A stretch of DNA of 64,000 bases from Coniella vitis (taxonomy: Eukaryota > Ascomycota > Sordariomycetes > Diaporthales > Schizoparmaceae): positions 4,464,001-4,528,000 of the forward strand of contig WUJK01000002.1 of the NCBI GenBank assembly GCA_011317545.1, written 5' to 3'. Below the pieces are notes generated by a model. It had not been told where the DNA came from and ran no database searches. It saw only the letters and a list, made by a program, of their open reading frames with translations. The translations under genes and the position numbers were made by a program. Numbering within the stretch: position 1 is the stretch's first letter; each line of letters opens with the position of its first letter. Shown here piece by piece: positions 55,782-64,000 of the stretch.

Positions 55782-58182
55782 TTCTCAGATCAAAGTCTTG
55801 CATAATTGGATGAGAGATCATCCAGTTGCCATTCGCCAGGTCGAATAAAATTTCTACCATACCACTACATGGTTGGATATATGAGATGCTCTGAAGATCT
55901 GTTAAAAAGAATCATCAGAGTCATCTTTGCACAAAGGAAGGAATCTGGAATCCACTTCCGTATTTGCTAATCGGACGAGTAGGCCCAGCACAGGTGCATA
56001 GCAGTTCAAGTATATACTTTCGATATATATCACACATAAGTATCGTTATGCTTGTGCTTATGGTACACCGGTTTTGCTCTCTCTTGAAATAATATCCCCA
56101 CAGATGCAAAGTATCCGAGTTTGTCAAGTGAAGAAGCTGCTTCCAGTCTTCTATGCGTTATTGATCAAAAGATGCCATTTATCCCGATCCTGTCAGATGA
56201 GTTGCGTAGAGGAAACGCTACACGCCGTGGCTCGTCACCCAAAAACACCCAAGTACTATGGGCAAGTCATCAAAACAAATATGCACACTGTGGACACCAG
56301 CCGGTCATTTTCCTGTCGTCCTCGTTCTGGAAGAAGACCTGCTCTATATGATTTGAAAGTTGAAAGTTGAAAGTTTTACTATGGTTCCCTCTCACGTTTG
56401 TTTCTTCTCGTTTGGTCACGAATATCAAGATCTGTCACATTTTTATGCTATTTTGCTATAGACATCGCTTGGCGTTTCAAAGGAGCGCGAAATAGTAGGT
56501 GGAGCTTTGGTCTGCCGCCAATTTTCGGGGCTGTGTAGTCGTCAAATTTGGCTCAGCGACGGTCGAGGGGGCTTGCATGTGGATGGGGTTGGCAGCGGCA
56601 TCATCAGTCCGCTCCCCGTCTCCCTGCCATCGACGTTCACGGTAACGGGGTCCCCGGTGTCATCACCGAGACCACTCACGGCGGGTACTCGTCCAAATGG
56701 CTTTATTTTAATTTAAGCATAGTTTACTGGCTTTCGCGTCCGTACGTTCAAACTCTTAACTCACAGCCATCCGAGGATATCAAAATCAGTCGCTGATGCG
56801 CCGAGGCTCTCGCCTAGTTTCACTTTCATTACACCCCCGATGCTGACTTACTGTTACGTTCCCCGTAAATTCAGCTCGGTTGCGGTGGAAAGTTGTGAAT
56901 CACTGGTCCTTGACCCATGTTAAATCTTCAGGTGACTTCCATATTCATTCCCCGTGTTGTTCAGGGTCAACCGGTTGTCCGTGGCGCACAATAGGCTTCA
57001 GCCACATACCGAGAAGACGAGGCACCGAGGACTATGGTAGCCGTTCCAACAGCTCATAGTCTAGGCTCGGTATACCTGACTTCCTGCTATTGTGGCGGTT
57101 AAAATATCGTAGTATATATAGTCCGCTGTCCTCACGAGTCCTAGCTAGAATAAGTGTTGTTAACTGACTGCTACTCTGATAAGAACAAATACTCTGTAGG
57201 TGGACTCTTTTTAGGCGATTACTCTCATAGTCGCCAATAATTGATAGCTATTCTTTTGCCCGGGTGTTCAAGAGTGCTATAGTAAAGGTGTTGCAAAATA
57301 TCCACGAGGCCGCTGAGATTTGCGTGCGTATGGATATAGCGGGATTTTAGTGATCAATCTGAGTGGTGTTGGTTGGTTCGACATTGGGTTTACCTGTGGT
57401 TGCAAAGGCATAGTTGTGCAATCCACAAAGGCCAAAACAAATGATGCCATCCTCATGACTAGCATATTGTTCCAAGCCATCCGATTATTGGTGGGTAACA
57501 TATGGTACTGACGATATGTGCGGCATACATCATCCTGTCTCATCGGCTGTTTGGGTTAGGGACTTGTTTCTCTACGTATATATCGACGTTAAAGGGAAAC
57601 TGGCTTTCCATGAATACCACAGCCCCTTGACAGTTACTGATGCGTATGCTCGTCTTCTTAAGAAGGGGAAGAAGTCTAGCGGACTATGCATGGAGTTTGC
57701 CATGCTTCAAGTGACTCACGAGTTTGTCTGGGGCTAACTTGTCGAGCACCCCTTCTGCATTAAGTGTATGGATAGCCGAATCTATATCTATATCGTATCC
57801 GGAGAAAGCTTACTGTAGAGGGAATCGATATGGACGATGATGGGCTCTGGATGGGCTGATAGATACATGAATACAAGAATCACGTACTTACGTGACGGTA
57901 GTACAGCGAGGAGTTGGGCTATCATCATACGGTAAGTTGGGTATACTATGCAAGAACTCCCAAAATCGTCGCTAGAATGCTCTCCACCAAGTCCAAGTTC
58001 CTTGTGTGGCAAGGGGGGGGGGCTCACAACCAAGTTATTCGAAAGGCTGTCGTAGAGTCGGGGTTAACGCGATGCGTATTTGGGCCGAGGTGTTGGGTGC
58101 TCTCTTGTGCCTTTGCCTACAACGAGCAGACTTGCATTCTGATCTTCATGAGCCGCGATACACGGAATCTTTGGTGAATGGC

Positions 58183-58551
58183 TCATCCGAGTCTTTCAAT
58201 GCCTTGAATGTTCTTGGCATGCCGGCGTGCTCTGCTGAAGCCTGCCCATGGTAACGCAGGGTGGGCCTTGACCATATCGGAGAAAGTCCGAGCATAGATA
58301 TCGGCAAGATGTGGTGGGTAGTGCGTGTATACGTAGTATATGCTTAAAATTGATGCAATGGTTTTGGGGAGGAAGAGGAAAAAAGGAATAACCAAAAAGA
58401 AACCGTCTACTGTAGTTTGGTAAGTTGCCATGTTACATTCATATCCCATGACCATATAAGCCGTGAGGAAGACGTTTGCAAGCAAGCCTTGAAGATTGAT
58501 AGCCCATTCCCCATAAGAATTTCCCAAGTACATGATAAAGTACTTATGCAT
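58183..58551 (-). pseudogene. Membrane-protein-like fragment, possible transporter relic
   Basis: A 122-codon ATG-initiated frame begins MHKYFIMYLGNSYGEWAINL. It has hydrophobic stretches (LLANVFLTAYMVMGYECNMA; FFLVIPFFLFLPKTIASILSIYYVY) and a soluble tail. The YLG...G...L...GY pattern near its start is faintly like the first helix of fungal sugar transporters (FGYDQGVM type), but the diagnostic residues are absent. It may be an eroded paralogue of the sugar transporter 3 kb away, or unrelated. Confidence 0.2.
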
Positions 58552-61314
58552 CCGGCTCTTGCTTAAGTCTGTGTGTGATCTGCGTGTTGCAAATCACATT
58601 CATTCTGTGTAAACCCCGGCCTTGGGACACTGTGCGGTTGCTTCCTGTGCATCCTTTATGGCCAAACCAGCTAATGAGAAGGACACCCAACCGAGAAAAT
58701 CCTCGTGGGTTCATCCTTCCACGTCTAAATCGACAAATCTTTACGGTGGGACGATTTGCTCAGGTTGCGGGCTAGGAGATAATGTCACAAGAAGCGTAAT
58801 CGCTCACCAATTTAGTTGGTGTAAAATTTCTTTGTATTTCGTTTGTCAGTCGTGCATGAACTAAGCCTACCAAAACTGTAGAGCCTAGCAAGGCACGGAG
58901 GCAGGCCATGAAGTCGCTTTAAACGATTCACTAATCTCCCTGAACCCTCCTTGTGCGTCTTCGCACAGTTCAGACAGTGCTCTTTAACTTCGTGAACAAG
59001 TTCGATCAACAAATCATGGTCGATTTCACCATTTGATCTGCTCGGCCAAAAGGCTTTTGATGGTGTCGGATCTTCGAAAACACGAACGGATTCGGCTCTG
59101 GCACCATCGATACATAGTACTCGTAAGGCACTGTGGGTACTTTCCAAGTGATGTCCGACGTACCACAAGAGCGCATTTCGCCGTATGTGAAGATATCTTA
59201 CTCCAACCTGCGCCGGTGGTAACTTATCTATTCGCCTTCAACCCTTTTTGCCATGTCACGAAAAATCTGAAAGCTTTCCGGCTTGGAGTGCTGAACCAAG
59301 TTTATCTCGACAGCCTCAACCAAGGCAAAAGCTCAAGCTCAGAGAATGACGAGTAGATGACCCTTCATGAATTTGCCCATCACGCATCATGTACATGTTG
59401 TAGTACCCCAGGAGCAACGACGTGCCTGAAATACAGTGGAGTAACGAGAAGAAAAAAAGGCAGGGCAGCATGAGATAAATATGCGGGCGCAGTGGAGCAG
59501 GGTAGGATGCACAGTGGGACACGGAGGTCGGGCGTACGCACGCCAAGGCGAGCAGTGACGCAATTGCGGCTCCCAGGACCCTTGAACGTTCAGCTGGACT
59601 TGCGGCGGCTCTGTTGTTGGATGGTCGGGTTGGGTGTGGTGACAGGGTGGTCAGCCTGAGGGATGCGACACAACCGCAACTTGGCTGACAAGGGCGCATC
59701 CGATCTATGCACAGAGCCTCAAGAAGAATCCTTAAGCCCGAGCATTTCCACGAGCATTTGCCTTTTATCGACAATTAGCACGGGGTCTAAGTTCAGAGTT
59801 TGGCTCCCGAAGGTGACAGCTGAAGAACGTGAACGTACACGGATCGCTGGTGAGACGCCGGTGTGGGATATTTGGGCAACACAAGCATCGCAATGGTCAA
59901 GGGGAGATTGGCAGCCTGACCGTGCAAAAGGTGAACGGCCCGATGAGCTAAAAATCGTGAAATGAAAAAGCTTAGGGGCAGAGTGTTGTGGCCACCGTCG
60001 CCCACCAAGCATTTGAGGCATCAAGCTTTTTGATTCGACGTCAGTGGCGGGCAGACATTTTGTTTTGTGTGGGTCCATGCATCCTGTTCTCTTCTTGTCT
60101 TTGATTCTATCTCCAAGCACAAACCGTGGGCTGACTCGGGCGCGGGCAAAGATCCCTTGGTTTTTGCCGTCTCATATCTCACGTTCTCACGTTGCCTTTG
60201 AAAATCCATACTCCAATCTTGTGACGTTGGAACCAGTCTAATACCTTCTGATCTTTTAGTACAGGACCCTGACTAGCATTATCTGCCGGCTATTGCGGTC
60301 ATGATGCCTTGCGGAATTCTCTGGTACGAGTAAGTTCGACCACGGAGTTGATAGCAACGATGTATTTTCATACACACGCGCTCCCACACCGCAACGTGAA
60401 TGCTCTTCTGCCCAACTCCGCATCAAGACAGCCGCGTGCAAGAGATGGTGGGGTTTCTGATACACAAATGGGCCGAAACTCGTTGCAAAAAGCGGACCAT
60501 TCCTAAAGATCGTCATTGGTGGTCCTGAGTTGGCCATACAGACGACTTATTTCCGCTCCGCACCAGTGCCTCTCTTCTCCAGATATTCAGTTGGTACCCT
60601 GTAATCGGTCCGAGTCACAAAACAACAGACGCTACGTGTCGAATATATGGACTACTGTGCTGTCTCCCAGAACAACACCACCACCATCAGCGCCATTGCC
60701 GCACAGTACATGGCAGCGTCTGCTCACAAGCAGCACGGCGGGAAGATCTACACTCTGAGTATCCACCTGGCCCGCATTTTCTCGCCCACCCAGAGCCCAC
60801 AGACGGGCACCGTCCGGCTCCTCTCGTGGCCCGCTAACCGCTACGCCGTCCTGACTGCACGGCTGGACACGGACATGGCACGCAAAGTTCCTGGCTATCG
60901 AGGCCGTGCCTGGATTTTTGGTCTCTGCTCGTGGTGGGGTGGACCCAGTCGCTCGTCCATCAGCAGGACCCTTGGCGGTCAAACAGACCCTCTTCCCACT
61001 TGCAACACACTCTCCCACCTGCCACCCGTCTGCTATCAGCTTTATCACTCCGCGTTTGCCCCAGCGCCGTCTCCAGCCGCTCCCCACGACCCATTAACCT
61101 TGACTCCGCGATAGCGGGCCCAGCATGACGTCCAGACGAAATCTCTTTTACATTTACCCGACAGACGGACCCACAGTCTTTGGAGTTGGGAGCCGCCTAT
61201 GATGACATCCTGTGCTTTGCCATCCATCCAACGAATTTGTATTGCTGTACATGTACATGGTATGGCGAATCCAAGCATGCAATATCCTGTATTCTGCTTG
61301 TCAGGTTCTGTAAA

Positions 61315-61321
61315 TATATAA
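61315..61321 (+). promoter_or_regulatory. TATA-like element upstream of the sugar transporter
   Basis: TATATAA lies about 150 nt before the transporter ATG on its sense strand, a plausible TATA box. Confidence 0.3.
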
Positions 61322-61465
61322 GAACATGTCTCTATCGCGGGGCTCGATCGGACCCTGTTGTCTTTGCCTCTTTATCTCCTTCATCACAACCTAGCGCTTT
61401 GCGTTTACCTCTTATCACTTGGGAGCTGGATCTGATAGTGTGAAGAGACCGCTTATCCAGACACA

Positions 61466-63298
61466 ATGGTTGTCGCAACGCTAAGAAAACACGCTCCCTC
61501 TACGGGGCACAAGGACAACCACCATGGCGTCCCAACTTACTGGAGCAAATCGGGACACACCCTGCAAAAGTTCATCACAGCCTTGGCTACCTGTGATTTC
61601 TTGCTTTTTGGTTTTGACGTTAGTGGCTCCCATCTATGAGAGAAAGGAAAAAAGAAAATAACGAGCTAACACAACACACAGCAAGGTGTCATGGCTGGAA
61701 TTATCAGCTCTACCTCGTTCGTGGCCGATTTCCCTGAGGTCAACGGCGACAGCACCTGGCAAGGTTTTGTGACATCCATCTACGCTGTGGGCTGCCTTTT
61801 TGGCGCTCTCTTCATCCTGCTGTTTGGAGACCGTCTGGGACGTCGCAAAGCCATCTTCCTCGGTGCTACTATCATGATCATTGGTGTTATCATCCAGATC
61901 TCGAGCGTTCCCCCCTCCGGCGGCGCAACAGCCCAGTTCATCATTGGCCGGTTTATCACTGGATTTGGCAACGGCATCAACACATCGACTGTACCAACAT
62001 ACCAAGCCGAATGCTGCCCTGCTCACAACCGTGGCAAACTGATTTGCATTGAAGGCGGTAACGTGGCGGTTGGTTCCATGATTGCTTACTGGATCGACTA
62101 CGGATGCACGTACGGACCCCACGCCTTTACCTGGCGTTTCCCCATCGCCTTCCAGTGCGCATTCGCCATTGTCATCCTGGTTATGATGCTGCGGCTACCC
62201 GAGTCTCCGCGATGGTACCTCTCGCACGGCAAAACCGATGAAGCTGTCACCGTTTTGGCCGCGCTCCACGACAAGACCCGAGACCACAACGACGTCCAGG
62301 AGCAGCTCAACTTCATTCTCGATGCTATTCGCGCCTCTGGCCAAGATGGTGGCAGCGTGCCTATGCGCGAGGTGTTTACGAACGGCAAGACCCAGCACTT
62401 CCGACGAATGATCCTGGGAGCTGGCAGCCAGATTATGCAGCAACTCTCTGGCTGCAACGCTGTCATTTACTACTTTCCCATTCTCTTCCAGAATTCCATC
62501 AAAACCTCGCCAAACCTTGCCTTGCTGCTTGGCGGCGTGAACATGATTGTCTATGCCATTTTCGCCATGACCTCGTTCATGGTGGTCGAGAGAGTCGGCC
62601 GCCGCAAGCTTTTCTTCATCGGCACCATCGGCCAGTGCCTCTCGATGGTTCTCGTCTTCGCCTGCCTGATTCCTGGCACTATTAGTGCTGCAACGGGTGC
62701 TGGTGTGGGACTCTTTACCTACATCGCCTTCTTTGGCGCAACTTGGCTGCCACTCCCTTGGCTCTACCCTGCCGAGATCAACCCGTTGAAGACTCGTGCA
62801 CGAGCCAATGCTTCTTCGACTATTTTCAATTGGGCATTCAACTTTTTCATCGTCATGATCACTCCTGTGCTCATTTCAAGTATTGGCTGGGGTACATACC
62901 TGTAAGTTGGGAAGCCTTGCAGTCGGGATAACCCCTCAAAAAGCATTCAAGCCTTGCTGACTAACCCACCGCGCAGGTTCTTCGCTATTCTCAACGCCAT
63001 CTTCCTTCCTATTCTATACTTCTTTTACCCCGAGACCTCTGGTCGAACGCTCGAGGAGATCGATCTCATCTTCGCCAAGGGCCACGAGGAACACATCAGC
63101 TATGTGCACGCTGCCCAGCAGATGCCCAAGCTCAACGAGGCCGAGATCAACGCCATGGCCCGCGAGTACGGGTTCACCACCTCTGACGACGAGAGCGGTA
63201 ATGGCAAGTCCAAGCGCCGCGCAAGTGAGCGGGAGCACAAGCGCCCTAGTGAGGGTGATTTGGCCGCCGTCGACAACCAAAACGCCTTGATGGCTTAA
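61466..63298 (+). CDS. MFS sugar transporter (sugar porter family)
   Basis: Three exons (61466-61618, 61682-62901, 62977-63298) encode about 564 aa. The first intron interrupts the helix-1 motif LLFGFD|QGVMAGI. Signature motifs are GDRLGRRK after helix 2, FGNGINTSTVPTYQAECCP, PESPRWYLSHGK, QIMQQLSGCNAVIYYFPILF, VERVGRRKLFFIG, WLYPAEINPLKTRARANASST and PETSGRTLEEIDLIFAKG. The cytoplasmic tail is long and basic (KSKRRASEREHKRPSEGD). Twelve helices are expected in the plasma membrane with proton-coupled uptake of a hexose, pentose or related compound. The QQLSGCNAVIYY motif is shared by glucose and quinate-type porters, so the substrate is open. Donor and branch sites (GTTAGT, GTAAGT, GACTAACCC) are good. 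Confidence 0.96.
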
Positions 63299-64000
63299 AA
63301 AACAAAGTACACGCACGACGAAAAGAAGAGATACCCAATACGTTGGTTTTCTGGTCCTTGGACCAGCGACAACTGGTCAAATTTGATTTGGCCATGATGA
63401 TGACTTTTTCTTTAAATTTATTCACTCTGTTTCTCGATACCCTAGATGAGTGGTGGAAGGTGAAGAAGAGTTTACTAGAATATACTGAATAGAGCTTATT
63501 TTATGATACTGTCAGAGTTTTCTTTATTTTTTAATGACCCGTGCAGCACAATGAGTTCGTCGAGGTGAGGATGGTGAGCGTCCTCACAACCACGACACTG
63601 TTCAGATGTTAACGTAGTCATTCTAATTCTGTAAAATCAACGGGATTGCGTAGGCAATTTTGCCAATAAGCAATAAAATCACTTTTCGACAAGCTTCAAC
63701 AATGTCGCGAAAACGGCCGAACATGTCCTTAGAAGGTGAATAGACCCAACACTACTAAGCAAGCTACAAAACCCGCTACGAACATTGGTGAAAGCAAAGA
63801 GAGGGCAGGAGGCTTTCAACTATCATAAAATCCAATGACAAGGACTTTGCGGAGAGCCATGACTGAGATTGTTGGATGAGCGGCTCTCCTGACAGTACTC
63901 GAGGCCTGTGATGTGGTTGGACGAGGCGACCAATGAGCGTAAGAGAAATTCATGTCGGCCCTGCCAGCCTTGTCAGTCTTCAGTAGTTGCTTGCATGGTC
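63299..64000. other. 3' flank, nothing recognised
   Basis: AT-rich 3' flank of the sugar transporter (TTTAAATTTATT near 63411-63422 may serve polyadenylation), then unique DNA to the window edge. No gene is supported. Confidence 0.6.

Larger units (their letters stand above)
53905..61465. other. Gene-poor region with orphan coding-like fragments
   Basis: About 7.5 kb with no intact family-level gene. It includes a tandem repeat at 54451-54496, an AT-trinucleotide repeat at 55369-55384, two TACTATGTA-type copies (54764, 59111) and uncharacterised minus-strand frames at 55.5-55.8 kb and 58.2-58.55 kb listed separately. The stretch may be a decayed gene block. I see no terminal inverted repeats or reverse-transcriptase motifs. 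Confidence 0.45.

Noticed and set aside
60647..61114. 155-codon plus-strand frame upstream of the sugar transporter
   Set aside because: Low-information composition rich in Ser, Pro and Thr with an equally open antisense frame. No domain was seen.
1..64000. Mobile elements, CRISPR arrays, rRNA or prokaryotic operons
   Set aside because: No reverse transcriptase, transposase, long terminal repeats, regularly spaced repeats or rRNA sequence could be seen. Intron-bearing fungal genes exclude a prokaryote.

Overview
The window is nuclear DNA of a filamentous ascomycete (Pezizomycotina). The evidence is many short spliceosomal introns of about 50-130 nt with GTNNGT donors and CTAAC/CTGAC branch points, long CT-rich and homopolymer-rich intergenic DNA, and a gene set typical of moulds: eqolisin, GH54/CBM42, GH17, GH72, a yeast-type amino-acid permease and a sugar MFS transporter. 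The genome looks like a Sordariomycete, possibly Hypocreales, but no marker here settles the genus. There are no prokaryotic signals, rRNAs, CRISPR arrays or intact transposons.

Layout. 1-8 kb: no supportable gene, dense microsatellites and homopolymers. 8.2-10.4 kb (-): eight-exon seven-transmembrane receptor-like protein with a 16-Gln cytoplasmic tail tract. 13.5-15.1 kb (-): seven-exon 2-oxoglutarate/Fe(II) dioxygenase of the isopenicillin-N-synthase-like family. 18.2-20.3 kb (+): secreted S10 serine carboxypeptidase, convergent with 20.6-22.1 kb (-), a DNA 3'-phosphatase/5'-kinase (PNKP). PNKP diverges from 24.1-24.6 kb (+), the Kgd4/Ymr31 subunit of mitochondrial 2-oxoglutarate dehydrogenase. 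29.0-31.4 kb (+): Stealth-family phosphotransferase with an EF-hand. 32.0-32.7 kb (-): small Cys-rich, Ser/Thr-rich, probably GPI-anchored wall protein. 35.7-36.8 kb (+): G1 peptidase (eqolisin). 37.3-39.0 kb (-): GH54 alpha-L-arabinofuranosidase with CBM42. 41.3-43.3 kb (-): amino-acid permease. 45.8-47.5 kb (-): GH17 glucanase-like protein with an Ala/Ser-rich N-terminus. 50.5-51.6 kb (-): C2H2 zinc-finger protein. 52.2-53.9 kb (-): GH72-like protein that has lost both catalytic glutamates and the signal peptide. 54-61.4 kb: gene-poor, with orphan coding-like fragments. 61.5-63.3 kb (+): MFS sugar transporter.

Functionally the window is a mixture of secreted digestion (carboxypeptidase, eqolisin, arabinofuranosidase), uptake of the products (amino-acid and sugar transporters), wall building or remodelling (GH17, GH72-like, GPI protein, Stealth) and housekeeping (PNKP, Kgd4). 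It is not an operon-like or obvious biosynthetic cluster. The most unusual items are the predicted catalytically dead, cytosolic GH72 homologue, a short motif (TACTATGTA) recurring only between genes, and a GH17 gene whose last exon is just the stop codon. Exon borders were deduced by eye from reading frame, splice consensus and family motifs, and have not been checked against transcripts.
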